Shown: piece by piece, positions 23,276-32,390 of the stretch | Numbering within the stretch: the first letter of the stretch is position 1 | Layout of the letters: every line of letters starts with the position of its first letter | Source of the DNA: Porphyromonas crevioricanis | GTDB lineage: Bacteria; Bacteroidota; Bacteroidia; Bacteroidales; Porphyromonadaceae | Direction of reading: 5' to 3' | Assembly: GCF_900167225.1 (NCBI RefSeq) | Contig: NZ_FUXH01000018.1 | Coordinates: 1-34,107 of the forward strand | DNA length: 34,107 nt | The notes under the pieces: model-generated | The model's database searches: none | Seen by the model: the letters and a program-made list of their open reading frames with translations, nothing else | What the model was told of the DNA's origin: nothing | Position numbers and translations under genes: made by a program

Positions 23276-23779
23276 TCAGAGGAAATGTTTCAACTTGGGT
23301 TGCAACTCTTTGCGGGCGAAGAATATCCGGCTCTTTACTGTACCCAAAGGCAAATCAAGTGTCTCAGCTATTTCATTGTATTTGTAGCCACTTACATACA
23401 TGGAGAACGGCTCCTTGAGCGTGTCCGGCAGTTCTGCGATGGCTTGAGTGATTTCGCTCAAATCCATCGTCCCTTCCGGAGTATTAAGACCTCCCTCCCC
23501 CACCAGAGGCACATTGTATGGATCCGTGTTGTCATCAATGACTGTCTGCATACGCACAACCTTGTGGTAGTTGTTGATGAAGATATTGCGCATCACGGTA
23601 AGTACCCATCCTTTGAAGTTGATGTTGTCCTTGAACTTATCTCTATTGTTGAGTACTCTGAGCGTCGTATCCTGCATCAGATCTTCTGCGTCCTCTACAT
23701 TGGTCGTAAGAGACAGGGCAAAGTGGCGCATATTATCTTGTAGGCTGAGAAGTTTGTCTTGGAATTGCAATGCATTCAT
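23276..23779 (-). CDS. ECF-type RNA polymerase sigma factor
   Basis: This is an alternative sigma factor directing RNA polymerase to a small regulon. The 167-residue protein has sigma region 2 (about 10-75: NVEDAEDLMQDTTLRVL, FKGWVLTVMRNIFINNYHK) and region 4 (about 110-165: AIAELPDTLKEPF, GYKYNEIAETLDLPLGTVKSRIFFARKEL, a helix-turn-helix). The frame extends to 23965, but the ATG at 23779 (MNALQFQDKL) gives the family N-terminus and leaves a promoter about 100 nt upstream. No anti-sigma gene is adjacent, unlike many ECF loci. Size and organism recall the P. gingivalis SigH type, but the exact paralogue cannot be assigned. Confidence 0.92.
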   Translation of the reverse strand: MNALQFQDKLLSLQDNMRHFALSLTTNVEDAEDLMQDTTLRVLNNRDKFKDNINFKGWVLTVMRNIFINNYHKVVRMQTVIDDNTDPYNVPLVGEGGLNTPEGTMDLSEITQAIAELPDTLKEPFSMYVSGYKYNEIAETLDLPLGTVKSRIFFARKELQPKLKHFL

Positions 23780-23875
23780 CTGATTCGCTTTGTTTATCCT
23801 TGTGCAGGGTTTTAATTCTACTATCTGTCCAGCCGTTCGGAATGATCGAGGATCTACCCCCATTGGCTGTTGAGA

Positions 23876-23906
23876 CAAAGGTATGTTTTGCACAACTAAA
23901 ACACAA
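23876..23906 (-). promoter_or_regulatory. Promoter of the ECF sigma-factor gene
   Basis: The minus strand has TTG (23904-23906), 20 nt, then TACCTTTG (23876-23883). The -7 box is 96 nt before the chosen ATG, which implies a 5' UTR of roughly 90 nt. It overlaps the plus-strand promoter at 23887-23918. Confidence 0.6.
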
Positions 23907-23918
23907 TAGATAAGTTTG
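23887..23918 (+). promoter_or_regulatory. Promoter of the DUF1232/histidine kinase genes
   Basis: TTTG (23887-23890), a 20-nt spacer and TAAGTTTG (23911-23918) make a full Bacteroidetes consensus. It lies 63 nt before the ATG at 23982 and physically overlaps the divergent sigma-factor promoter. Confidence 0.6.
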
Positions 23919-23981
23919 CAGCTACGATAGAGGTTTTCTATATGCAGCGTCTTCCAATCAAACACTAGTAATCGTTTGGCT

Positions 23982-24386
23982 ATGATCCGGAGAAAGAAAA
24001 AGACTTACAAACAGGGTGAATCATTTGCCGATTCTATCCATTTGCATGACTTGGCCCCCTATGCCCATTTCTATAGAGAGAATCGATTCCTATCCAAGCT
24101 CTGCAAGGTGGCGAGACTGATAGGTCGAGTTGCTGTGGAGCAATTTTTCGTGCTTTATTATCTTCTCAAAGAAGGATCTCTCTCGATCAAGGACAAAGTG
24201 ATTCTAATCGCAGCCCTGGGCTACTTTATCTCACCGATAGATTTGATCCCGGACTTTTTGCTTCCCATCATCGGCTTCTCGGACGACTTGGCTGTTGTTG
24301 GCATTGTCTTGCAACTTTTGCGCCGCCATATAACACCGGAGATAAAGTCTTTGGCAGCATCTCGCACTAAAATGTTGTTTGCTTGA
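23982..24386 (+). CDS. DUF1232 (YkvA-like) membrane protein
   Basis: The 134-residue protein has a basic N-terminus, a possible hydrophobic segment, and the DUF1232 core KDKVILIAALGYFISPIDL followed by IPDFLLPIIGFSDDLAVVG (about 66-105), the family hallmark. The biochemical role of DUF1232 is unknown. Start is the ATG at 23982 (MIRRKKKTYKQ); the open frame's earlier TTG is less likely. It is divergent from the sigma factor and 43 nt upstream of the histidine kinase. Confidence 0.88.
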   Translation: MIRRKKKTYKQGESFADSIHLHDLAPYAHFYRENRFLSKLCKVARLIGRVAVEQFFVLYYLLKEGSLSIKDKVILIAALGYFISPIDLIPDFLLPIIGFSDDLAVVGIVLQLLRRHITPEIKSLAASRTKMLFA

Positions 24387-24429
24387 CAGCGTTGCTGCTA
24401 ACCGTAACCAAAACGGATCGGGTGTGACA

Positions 24430-25599
24430 ATGATAGAGGATAGGAGGGTGTGGTCTCAGCTGCTCTTTGTGTTCGCTGCCGCTGTGATTGTTGCTACCTC
24501 TTTGTTTGTCTCCAAGAAGTTGGTCGATAAGGTGGCCGACGAGGAGAGGCTCAAGATGGAGATTTGGGCTATGTCTGCACGTCAGTTGGCCGCAGAAGAG
24601 GCAGATGGAGACCAAGCCTTGGATTTGATGCTCAAGATTATAGAGTCCAACAAGACGATACCTGCTATTCTGTGCAATGAGAGAGATTCTATCGTATCCT
24701 ACAATAATATATCCGTATCCGGCTCCGATTCAGTAGCCCAATTGCAAGGCAAGTTGGCCGATTTCCGGGAAGGTTATCCAGCTATTGTTATAGACATGGG
24801 ACCCGAAGGTCTGCAATATCTGTATTACTCCGACAGTAGTACCCTAAGGCAAATACTTCTCTTCCCCTATGTACAGCTTGCCGTGATATTGCTTTTTATT
24901 TTTCTTGCTATACGGGCAGTGTTAGCTACCAAACGAGCCGAGCAAAATCGTATATGGGCAGGACTTTCCAAGGAAACGGCCCACCAATTAGGAACTCCCA
25001 TATCTTCCCTCATGGCTTGGACGGAGCTGCTTCGCATGGGGCAACTCTCTCCGGAGATTGTTGCAGAGATAGAGAAAGATACGCACCGGCTGCAGATGAT
25101 AGCGGATCGCTTTCAGAAGGTAGGCTCTGCATCCGTCACCTCATCTGTAGATTTGTCCCAGGTATTGAGGCAGACAATAGACTATATGCAGCCTCGCATT
25201 TCAAAGCAAGTGTCAGTTGATTTGCAATTGCCGGAGCAAATCGTGATGATTGCCGGTTCCGAGACATTGCTCAGTTGGGTGATAGAGAATTTACTGAAGA
25301 ATGCCGTCGATGCCATGCAGGGAAAGGGTCGGGTCGTCTTGAGCCTCAAACAGAAAGGTCGCAATGCCGTTATTGATTTCTCCGATACTGGCAAAGGAAT
25401 AGCCAAGAGTAAACTGCGCATGATCTTTCGTCCTGGTTACACCACACGTGAGAGAGGGTGGGGCTTGGGGCTTTCTTTGGCCAAACGTATTGTGGAGGAG
25501 TATCATGCCGGGCAAATTTTCGTACTGAGGTCCGAGATCGGTGTCGGTACCACTTTCCGGATATTGCTTCCGCTCATAAAGTCCGTTGTGGAGGAATAG
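24430..25599 (+). CDS. Membrane sensor histidine kinase, orphan
   Basis: The 389-residue protein has two membrane segments (about 8-28 and 142-164) around a periplasmic sensor loop of about 110 residues, then a dimerisation/H-box and an ATPase domain. The H-box is KETAHQLGTPISSLMAW (phospho-acceptor His about 185), a Bacteroidetes variant of HE(L/I)RTP. The N-box is VIENLLKNAVDA, with G-boxes DTGKG (about 319-323) and GWGLGL (about 343-348). The frame begins at TTG 24379, but the ATG at 24430 gives a normal short cytoplasmic N-terminus. No response regulator is adjacent. The signal sensed is unknown. Confidence 0.9.
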   Translation: MIEDRRVWSQLLFVFAAAVIVATSLFVSKKLVDKVADEERLKMEIWAMSARQLAAEEADGDQALDLMLKIIESNKTIPAILCNERDSIVSYNNISVSGSDSVAQLQGKLADFREGYPAIVIDMGPEGLQYLYYSDSSTLRQILLFPYVQLAVILLFIFLAIRAVLATKRAEQNRIWAGLSKETAHQLGTPISSLMAWTELLRMGQLSPEIVAEIEKDTHRLQMIADRFQKVGSASVTSSVDLSQVLRQTIDYMQPRISKQVSVDLQLPEQIVMIAGSETLLSWVIENLLKNAVDAMQGKGRVVLSLKQKGRNAVIDFSDTGKGIAKSKLRMIFRPGYTTRERGWGLGLSLAKRIVEEYHAGQIFVLRSEIGVGTTFRILLPLIKSVVEE

Positions 25600-25643
25600 C
25601 TTCATCCTCTTGCTATCTTTCCCAATTCTCAATTGAAAATCTT

Positions 25644-26606
25644 ATGATGATGAATAAACAAAACAACCTTTTCCTTGCTCTTCACTCCGATTCTCTCATG
25701 TCAGACTTTTCGGAAGAGGGAGTTTCAACTTTGATAGCCCTTACCAAGATAGACAAACAACATTCTGAGGCTCTTCTGCTTGTTACTTTCGGTAGCACTT
25801 ATCCGGGGCCACATCAGACCTATGCTCGAATATCCAAGGCCTATCGGAAGGCTTTCCCCGATAGAGATATCTATTGGGCTTTTACCTCTAAGATCTGTAT
25901 CAAACGTTGGGCGAAGAAAACGGGGCAACAATATCACACTCCGGACTTTTGGTTGGAGGCTTTGACAGAAGCCGGATACCGGAAGATCGTAGTGCAATCT
26001 TTGCATATCATTCCGGGGCAGGAGTATTTGTTAGTGCGTGATACTTATATAAAACCTTTCTTAGAGAGGTATCCTGAGGTCTCCGTGCGTCTGGGTGAGC
26101 CTCTGTTGAGTAGTGAGGAGGAATCTAAGCGGGTGGCACATATCCTGCACGATCACTTTGCTGACCTCTTGCATAAGGGGCATGCTGTAGCTTTTATGGG
26201 GCATGGAAATGCCAATAATGCCGATTATGAGGCTGGAAATAGGAGTTATCACTATGTGCAGGACGAGTTTGCACGTCTCAATGACAGACTATTTCTCTCT
26301 ACGGTTGAATATCCGGGGATGTTATTTTCTGATTTGTTAGCCAATCTTTCTGCTCTTTCTCGGCATCCCGAGGCTGTGCATTTGGTGCCGTTGATGTCTG
26401 TAGCCGGAGATCATGCTTGCAATGATATGGCGGGAGATTATGATCCGAACGAACCGGACGAAGAGCAGAGCTGGAAAGTGCAATTGACACAAAATGGCTA
26501 TACCTGCCAGGACGAACATTGCCATCTGATTGGCTTGGGGGATTTTGAAGAGTTGCAGAAACTATGGATAGAGCACACTTGGCAGGCTTTGCCGGTAAGT
26601 CTCTAA
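25644..26606 (+). CDS. cbiK: CbiK-family sirohydrochlorin cobaltochelatase
   Basis: CbiK inserts Co2+ (or Fe2+) into sirohydrochlorin or related tetrapyrroles. The 320-residue protein matches the family from LLLVTFGSTYP onward. Candidate metal and catalytic residues are visible: His187 in FMGHGNANNADYEAG, Glu222 in STVEYPG, and His257 in MSVAGDHACNDMAG. No signal peptide is evident. Start could be any of three successive ATGs at 25644, 25647 or 25650. It lies 44 nt after the kinase stop and may be co-transcribed. No other cobalamin or heme genes are nearby. The native metal or porphyrin substrate is uncertain. Confidence 0.9.
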   Translation: MMMNKQNNLFLALHSDSLMSDFSEEGVSTLIALTKIDKQHSEALLLVTFGSTYPGPHQTYARISKAYRKAFPDRDIYWAFTSKICIKRWAKKTGQQYHTPDFWLEALTEAGYRKIVVQSLHIIPGQEYLLVRDTYIKPFLERYPEVSVRLGEPLLSSEEESKRVAHILHDHFADLLHKGHAVAFMGHGNANNADYEAGNRSYHYVQDEFARLNDRLFLSTVEYPGMLFSDLLANLSALSRHPEAVHLVPLMSVAGDHACNDMAGDYDPNEPDEEQSWKVQLTQNGYTCQDEHCHLIGLGDFEELQKLWIEHTWQALPVSL

Positions 26607-26640
26607 GAGAGGGTCTCTCTCTGTAGATTCAGTGCAAAAG

Positions 26641-26678
26641 AAAACGGCCGTATCGATTATAATCGATGCGGCCGTTTT
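26641..26678. terminator. Bidirectional terminator between cbiK and the LRR-like protein gene
   Basis: AAAACGGCCG-T-ATCGATT pairs with AATCGAT-G-CGGCCGTTTT (18 positions per arm, one T-G wobble), leaving a 2-3 nt loop. T runs follow on both strands, and the flanking genes converge on it. Confidence 0.9.
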
Positions 26679-26750
26679 TTGTTTTTCTGCTCTTATGAGG
26701 GAGACATACTTACCTGAGCGATGCTCTCCCATTGGGCAAGTCCGGTTTGT

Positions 26751-27896
26751 TTAGTCTTTCACCAGCTTGCTAGTCTGAGTTCCGGCTTTTACTATATAGA
26801 GGCCTTTAGCCCAATTAGATACATTCAGTACGGCTGAGCCTTCGGCATTGGTGTAGGTGTTTGCTACGATATGACCATCTACGGTGAATACGAATACTTG
26901 TTCGTTGGCTATTGCCATTTTGATAGAGACTATATCTTTGGCTACGGTAGGATAGAGTCTAAGGTTGTTGTTGGCCACTTTAGAGATTGATCCTACTTCT
27001 CTAAATACGGCACTGAGTTCGATGTCGCCATCTACTACAAAGCGTTTCAGGCTACGTATGTCGAGGTTTTCGTTAACTAATAGTTTGTCCAATTCGTAGC
27101 CATTTGCAGGAGTTGCTGTCACTGCCAATTCTGCTCCCAGTGCAAGTCTGGAAAGATCCTGATCACCCTCGATCCTTATCTCTCCATTTGTTGTGGGTTT
27201 GAAAGTTACTGTGAAAAACTTTTCCGGCAGAGTGGTCTCTCCTTCGTATTCTTCTCCATTATCCGTTTCGGAAATATTAATGTAGTCGCCTCGTAAATCA
27301 CGCACATCCCATCCTTTTTTTGTGGCTATTGCTACATCTGCCTTGGTGGATATGTTCCATTCCTTACGGTTTTTGCTGTCTATTACGTACAATTCGCATT
27401 TGGAGTTGGATGCTTTCGGTAAAGATTCGAGCATCTTGGTCATATTCTCGTTGCGAATAATGTTTCCGTAAATGTCTAGACGTTGTACTCCTTTGTTGGA
27501 GGAAAAATCCAGTTCGCGAATTTGATTGTTGTTACAAGATACATTTACCAGTGTGTTGATACCACTCAGATCTAGGCTGATCAATTGTTGTTTAACTGCC
27601 GAAAAATCGATTACTGGACCAATAATCTTTATTTCCGGGTTGCTTACCCTGAATGTAAACTCTTCCTCTTCTTTTAGTGGTTTGATAAGGACACCCGAAT
27701 TTTCTACACCTTCTATCTTGATTTCATCTTTTGATCTAAGCCAAAAGGAAATCTTTTTTCCCACCGGTATCGATGTAGTGAGTTTGATAACATTCTCTTC
27801 TTGTCGTTCTTGTGCCGAAAGGTCGAAAGAGATAGATGACAGTGTTAAAAGTGCGAATGCTAAAACCAGCATTCGTGAATGAGTAAGATTTTTCAT
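26751..27896 (-). CDS. T9SS-secreted leucine-rich-repeat-like surface protein
   Basis: The 381-residue protein has a signal peptide (about 1-28, SSISFDLSAQ). A short LRR-like stretch follows (about 95-160: LISLDLSGINTLVNVSCNNNQ, then IRELDFSSNKGVQRLDIYGN). Next comes an InlB-type B-repeat-like segment (FTVTFKPTTNGEIRIEGDQD, VTATPANGYELDKLLVN) and a T9SS type A C-terminal signal of about 75 residues (LRLYPTVAKDIVSIKM, VFTVDGHIVAN, VSNWAKGLYIVKA). It is expected on the outer surface bound to A-LPS. The start is the ATG at 27896, preceded by an A-rich leader; a longer start at 27914 is possible. The LRR/internalin-like layout recalls other P. gingivalis surface antigens. Confidence 0.85.
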   Translation of the reverse strand: MKNLTHSRMLVLAFALLTLSSISFDLSAQERQEENVIKLTTSIPVGKKISFWLRSKDEIKIEGVENSGVLIKPLKEEEEFTFRVSNPEIKIIGPVIDFSAVKQQLISLDLSGINTLVNVSCNNNQIRELDFSSNKGVQRLDIYGNIIRNENMTKMLESLPKASNSKCELYVIDSKNRKEWNISTKADVAIATKKGWDVRDLRGDYINISETDNGEEYEGETTLPEKFFTVTFKPTTNGEIRIEGDQDLSRLALGAELAVTATPANGYELDKLLVNENLDIRSLKRFVVDGDIELSAVFREVGSISKVANNNLRLYPTVAKDIVSIKMAIANEQVFVFTVDGHIVANTYTNAEGSAVLNVSNWAKGLYIVKAGTQTSKLVKD

Positions 27897-28056
27897 GTCG
27901 TTTTTGTTATTCATTAAAAGGTGGATATTTGACAAAAGAGTGATTACATCGAAAGCAAGAAAATCGAATGAAACAGACTATCCCCGGAATAGCGAAGCTC
28001 CGACTGTTGGTAAACTAATACAAGGACAGGGAGATTTCGATATTTTGGGGATAGCG

Positions 28057-28064
28057 CAAAGATA
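28057..28064 (-). promoter_or_regulatory. -7 box upstream of the LRR-like protein gene
   Basis: The minus strand reads TATCTTTGCG, an extended consensus match, 160 nt before the ATG at 27896. This implies a long 5' UTR. No good -33 element is seen. Confidence 0.38.
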
Positions 28065-28106
28065 TGAAAAGAGAAGAAATGCTATCCTTCTCGGAATGCC
28101 ATTTTT

Positions 28107-30047
28107 TTAGTCTTCTGGCAGCTGATCCACTTCGTTGATCCACATATTGCTGACGGCATCGCTTGGCATTCTCCATTCTCCTCGAGGAGAGAGACTTATA
28201 CAGCCTACTTTGGGGCCATCCGGCAAACAGTTTCGTTTGTATTGCTGTGCGAAGAAGCGTCTGAAGAATGTCTTGAGCACTTGTTTGATCTCTCGCTTGG
28301 TGTATTTCCCATCGAAAGCCACTTGTGCCAAAAAGAAAATCTTCTCGGGAGAGAACTCGTTGTACAAGAAATGGTAGATGAAAAAGTCGTGCAGCTCGTA
28401 CGGCCCTATGCTCTGTTCGGTGTTCTGCACGATCGCTCCGCTGCTGTCTGTGGGGAGAAGCTCCGGGCTGATAGGTGTACCCAGCACATCCATCAAGATG
28501 TCAGAGATATGGCTGCCCATGTCGGTAGATTCGGCGATATAGCGGATAAGAAGTTGCACTGTGGTTTTGGGAACCCCCGAATTGACAGCATACATACTCA
28601 TGTGATCCCCATTGTAAGTCGTCCACCCGAGAGCGAGTTCGGAGAGGTCTCCTGTACCTATCACGGGGGCATTGTATTTACTACCGAGGTCCATGAGGAT
28701 TTGGGTGCGCTCTCTGGCTTGTGTATTCTCGAAAGTCAGGTCTTGTACAGACTCATCGTGCCCGATATTCATAAAGTGCCTGCGACAGGCCTCTTGTATA
28801 TCTATCTCCAATCGTGTCACTCCTAATGCATCCATTAGCTTTGTCGCATTACTAAGTGTGCGTCTCGAAGTACCGAATCCCGGCATGGTTACTGATATGA
28901 TCCCCTTGCGATCCAGCCCGAGTATATCAAAGGTCCGTACTGTAACAAGTAGGGCCAGAGTAGAATCTAACCCTCCAGAGAGACCTATCAATACTTTCTC
29001 CGCTCCCAGATGGTGCAATCGCTGACGCAGACCGCAAACCTGAATATCGAAGATCTCAGCCGAACGCTCCTTCCGGGAGGCGTCGTCCGGCATGAATGGG
29101 TTGCGCTCCACTTTGCGTGTCATAGGGAAAGAGTCCTCTGGTTTTCGCAATTCAAAGGGCACCTCTACCAAATCTTCGTCTGTCAGTTGAGAGACGGCAG
29201 CTTTGAAACTACTGTTGATATAACGCTCGGTTTGCACACGCGAAACATCTATATCGCTCACGATCATGCGTTCGCTATAGTCGAAGCGTTTCATTTCCTC
29301 TACGATTGTGCCCACTTCGGCAATGAATGCCTTCCCAGTATAGACCAAGTCTGTGGAGCTCTCTCCGTAGCCACAAGACGCATAGACGTAGGCACAGATG
29401 CTCTGGGAAGACAAGCCACTAATCAGGGATCTCAAGTAGGCGTGTTTGCCGGCATTTTCGTTGCTGGCCGAGAGATTGAATATGATTTGTGCTCCATAGA
29501 GAGAAAGACGGGTACCGGGGGTGTAGGGTGTCCACATATCCTCGCAAATCTCTATCCCGAAGCCTACCGTGCCACAACGGAAGAGCAGGTTGCAGCCGAT
29601 TGGTACACGTTCTTCTCCAATTAGCACAGTGCTGTATTGCAGGTCTCTGGCTGGTGAAAACCAACGTTTTTCCTGAAATTCTCGATAGTTCGGCAGATAG
29701 GTTTTGGGTATGGCGCCCAGGATTCGACCACTCTGGAAAACAATCGCAGCATTGAATAGCTTTTCTTCTACCCGCACCGGTGCACCCACAATGACCAGCA
29801 CTCGGGTGTGAGCCGTTTCGGCCACCAGACGACATACCGCCTCTTTGGCTTTCTCCAGCAGGAATGGTTGTAAGAATAAGTCTCCGCAGGTATAGCCGGT
29901 AATGCTGAGTTCCGGAAAACAAAGTATTTCTACGCCCTTGGTTTCAGCATCCAGTATCATAGTCTTCATGCGGCTGATGTTGTAGAAACAATCGGCTACC
30001 TTGACATAAGGTACTGCCGCAGCCACTTTTAGAAATCCATATTTCAT
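28107..30047 (-). CDS. nadE: Glutamine-hydrolysing NAD+ synthetase
   Basis: NadE amidates deamido-NAD+ to NAD+ using ammonia from glutamine and ATP. The 646-residue protein is the long two-domain form. The N-terminal nitrilase/glutaminase domain has the triad Glu46 (FPELSITGY), Lys115 (IPKTYLPNY) and Cys168 (GIEICEDMW). The C-terminal ATP-pyrophosphatase domain has the PP-loop GLSGGLDST (about 355-363). Catalytic residues are intact. It has its own -7 motif 28 nt upstream of the ATG. Confidence 0.95.
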   Translation of the reverse strand: MKYGFLKVAAAVPYVKVADCFYNISRMKTMILDAETKGVEILCFPELSITGYTCGDLFLQPFLLEKAKEAVCRLVAETAHTRVLVIVGAPVRVEEKLFNAAIVFQSGRILGAIPKTYLPNYREFQEKRWFSPARDLQYSTVLIGEERVPIGCNLLFRCGTVGFGIEICEDMWTPYTPGTRLSLYGAQIIFNLSASNENAGKHAYLRSLISGLSSQSICAYVYASCGYGESSTDLVYTGKAFIAEVGTIVEEMKRFDYSERMIVSDIDVSRVQTERYINSSFKAAVSQLTDEDLVEVPFELRKPEDSFPMTRKVERNPFMPDDASRKERSAEIFDIQVCGLRQRLHHLGAEKVLIGLSGGLDSTLALLVTVRTFDILGLDRKGIISVTMPGFGTSRRTLSNATKLMDALGVTRLEIDIQEACRRHFMNIGHDESVQDLTFENTQARERTQILMDLGSKYNAPVIGTGDLSELALGWTTYNGDHMSMYAVNSGVPKTTVQLLIRYIAESTDMGSHISDILMDVLGTPISPELLPTDSSGAIVQNTEQSIGPYELHDFFIYHFLYNEFSPEKIFFLAQVAFDGKYTKREIKQVLKTFFRRFFAQQYKRNCLPDGPKVGCISLSPRGEWRMPSDAVSNMWINEVDQLPED

Positions 30048-30075
30048 ATATCCACAATATTATATAAGGTGCGCG

Positions 30076-30083
30076 CAAAGGTA
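30076..30083 (-). promoter_or_regulatory. -7 box of nadE
   Basis: The minus strand reads TACCTTTGCGCGC, an extended match to TAnnTTTG, 28 nt before the nadE ATG. The position of a -33 element would fall inside the pckA terminator and is not clear. Confidence 0.5.
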
Positions 30084-30090
30084 ACCAAAT

Positions 30091-30126
30091 AAAGCCCAAG
30101 CATACAGGGGAGTACGCTTGGGCTTT
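30091..30126 (-). terminator. Terminator of pckA
   Basis: AAAGCCCAAGC pairs perfectly over 11 bp with GCTTGGGCTTT around a 14-nt loop. On the minus strand it continues as TTTATTTGG. It lies about 110 nt beyond the pckA stop and just upstream of the nadE -7 box. Confidence 0.8.
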
Positions 30127-30234
30127 GTCGGTCGTCTCGGGAAGAGGAACTACCTCGTCCTGCTTTTCTTTATGTTTTCTTGACTTTAGTCCGAAACAGC
30201 TACAGAACAGAGTTTCTGCCTCCGATCCGTCTCT

Positions 30235-31845
30235 TTATTCTTCCGTGGGACCAGCTGCCACCAGAGCTTTGCCAGTTTCGTTGCCGCAGAACTTTACAAA
30301 GTTCTCCCTGAAGAGCTGAGCCAACTTACGAGCCTTCTCATCCCACTCGGCTGCATTGGCATAGGTGTCACGCGGGTCAAGGATCTTTTCGTCCACGCCC
30401 GGCAACTGTGTCGGTACGGAGAACCCGAAATAGGGTATCTGTTTGGTCGGAGCCTTGTCGATAGAGCCATCAAGTATGGCATCGATGATACCTCTGGTAT
30501 CTTTGATAGAGATCCGTTTGCCCGTCCCGTTCCATCCGGTGTTTACCAGATAGGCGCGTGCGCCCACACGCTCCATTTTACGTACAAGTTCTTCAGCGTA
30601 TTTGGTCGGATGCAACGAAAGGAAAGCAGCTCCGAAGCAAGCGGAGAAAGTCGGGGTCGGCTCCGTGATACCGCGCTCGGTCCCTGCCAGCTTGGCTGTG
30701 AAGCCGGAGAGGAAGTAATACTTCGTCTGCTCGGGAGTGAGGATAGACACCGGAGGCAGCACTCCGAAGGCATCTGCCGATAGGAAGATCACGTTATTGG
30801 CATGGCCTGCTTTGGAAATGGGTTTGATAATGTTGTCTATGTGGTAGATCGGATAGGAGACACGAGTATTTTCCGTTACCGATTTGTCCGAGAAGTCGAT
30901 TCGCCCATCTTTGTCTACTGTCACATTCTCCAAGAGAGCATCCCGGCGAATGGCATTGTAGATGTCTGGTTCGTTTTCTTTGCTCAGGTTGATGACCTTG
31001 GCGTAGCAACCGCCTTCAAAGTTGAAGATACCGTCATCGTCCCATCCGTGTTCATCGTCACCGATAAGTTTGCGTTTGGGATCGGTAGAGAGGGTTGTCT
31101 TGCCTGTGCCTGAGAGTCCGAAGAAAATTGCTGTTTCTTTCTCATCTTGACTCGTATTGGCTGAACAGTGCATGGCAGCGATGCCGGCCAGCGGGAGGCG
31201 GTAATTCATGTAGGAGAACATCCCCTTTTTCATTTCGCCACCATACCAAGTGTTTAGGATCACCTGCATTTTTTCGGTCAGGTTGAAAACAACTGCTGTC
31301 TCCGAGTTGAGTCCAAGCTCTTTGTAGTTCTCTACTTTGGCTTTGGATGCATTGAGCACCACAAAATCCGGCTCTCCGAAGTTGGCCAGCTCTTCGGCTG
31401 TCGGGCGGATAAACATATTTGTGACAAAGTGAGCTTGCCATGCCACTTCCATGATGAAGCGTATCTTGATCCTTGTGTTGGCATTAGCTCCGCAGAAACC
31501 GTCTACAACAAAGAGCCTCTTGTTGCTCAGTTGGTTGGCTGCCAGTTTTTTGAGCTCTTTCCAAGTTTCGAGGCTGCAGGGCTTATTGTCATTTTTGTAT
31601 TCCTCACTTGTCCACCAGATCGTATCTCGAGTGACATCGTCCTTTACCCAAAATTTGTCTTTGGGGGAACGACCGGTGTAGATCCCGGTCATTACGTTCA
31701 CGGCTCCCAACTCGGTGCGTTGTCCCTTTTCGTAACCTTCGAGGTTTTCTTTCAATTCTTCCTGATAGAGAGTCTCGTAGGATGGGTTGTATAGGATTTC
31801 CACATTACCGGAAATGCCGTACTTAGTTAGGTCTATTGGTTTCAT
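30235..31845 (-). CDS. pckA: ATP-dependent phosphoenolpyruvate carboxykinase
   Basis: PckA interconverts oxaloacetate and PEP. In asaccharolytic anaerobes it commonly runs toward CO2 fixation or gluconeogenesis. The 536-residue protein has the ATP-dependent family signatures: [10 protein letters not shown] (about 58-67), the P-loop [11 protein letters not shown] (about 243-253), the metal site [10 protein letters not shown] (about 261-270) and the C-terminal [13 protein letters not shown] loop. Length is as expected (about 530-540). It is monocistronic by context, with its own -7 box 79 nt upstream and a hairpin downstream. Confidence 0.96.
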   Translation of the reverse strand: MKPIDLTKYGISGNVEILYNPSYETLYQEELKENLEGYEKGQRTELGAVNVMTGIYTGRSPKDKFWVKDDVTRDTIWWTSEEYKNDNKPCSLETWKELKKLAANQLSNKRLFVVDGFCGANANTRIKIRFIMEVAWQAHFVTNMFIRPTAEELANFGEPDFVVLNASKAKVENYKELGLNSETAVVFNLTEKMQVILNTWYGGEMKKGMFSYMNYRLPLAGIAAMHCSANTSQDEKETAIFFGLSGTGKTTLSTDPKRKLIGDDEHGWDDDGIFNFEGGCYAKVINLSKENEPDIYNAIRRDALLENVTVDKDGRIDFSDKSVTENTRVSYPIYHIDNIIKPISKAGHANNVIFLSADAFGVLPPVSILTPEQTKYYFLSGFTAKLAGTERGITEPTPTFSACFGAAFLSLHPTKYAEELVRKMERVGARAYLVNTGWNGTGKRISIKDTRGIIDAILDGSIDKAPTKQIPYFGFSVPTQLPGVDEKILDPRDTYANAAEWDEKARKLAQLFRENFVKFCGNETGKALVAAGPTEE

Positions 31846-31923
31846 AATCTTGTATTATCGTTTTACAAAGTTGCATTGATAGTCCTGAGGAAAGAATGCA
31901 TGACCGCTATGTAGCGACTATCG

Positions 31924-31952
31924 CAAAGGTAAAAAAAAGGGGAAAAGACAAA
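31924..31952 (-). promoter_or_regulatory. Promoter of pckA
   Basis: The minus strand has TTTG (31949-31952), a 17-nt spacer and TACCTTTGCG (-7 box 31924-31931). The spacer is 2 nt shorter than the usual 19-21, so the -33 assignment is less sure than the -7 box. Confidence 0.5.
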
Positions 31953-32356
31953 CTGTCTGTGGAGAAATCCCCACAAATACCCATCCAGATGGAGAGGGGG
32001 GAATTACAGTTTAATTGGAAGTTGAGTATACCATGCAACTCTGTGTTTTTTTCTCTCTGAGGATTGTAAGTTGTAGTTTAGTTGAAGAGGCTATTTGTAC
32101 CCCTGAAAGACGGGTGATGTACATTGAAACATCTAATAGTTAGGGAGGGCAACTCTTTACTTTTGAAGGAATGCCTTTTATGGAAAGAGTGTTTTTTTGT
32201 TTTTTAGAAGTAAAATAAATACCTTTAGAGCACAAGGAGAAGGAAGAAAAGTTCTTTTTAGTGTTAATTTCTTGGGCTCTTTTTGGCCTGAATGAAAAGC
32301 TCATCGAAAATAGATGCCTTGTTCTTTTCTTCGTCTTACTTAATGTCTTCCTGATA

Positions 32357-32364
32357 TAGGTTTG
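32357..32364 (+). promoter_or_regulatory. -7 box before the tandem secreted-protein genes
   Basis: TAGGTTTG matches TAnnTTTG and lies 26 nt before the ATG at 32391. No -33 TTTG at standard distance. Confidence 0.38.
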
Positions 32365-32390
32365 TTGTTTAACTCTTGAAAGTATTAGTT

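Larger units (their letters stand above)
31846..32390. other. 545-nt intergenic region between divergent genes
   Basis: The stretch holds the pckA promoter near its left end and a candidate -7 box near its right end. The middle (about 31955-32355) is AT-rich with poly-T/A runs. I see no gene or strong hairpin there. Confidence 0.6.

Noticed and set aside
30091-30126. Hairpin as a riboswitch or attenuator of nadE
   Set aside because: It lies upstream of the nadE -7 box, so would not be in the nadE transcript; it fits as the pckA terminator.
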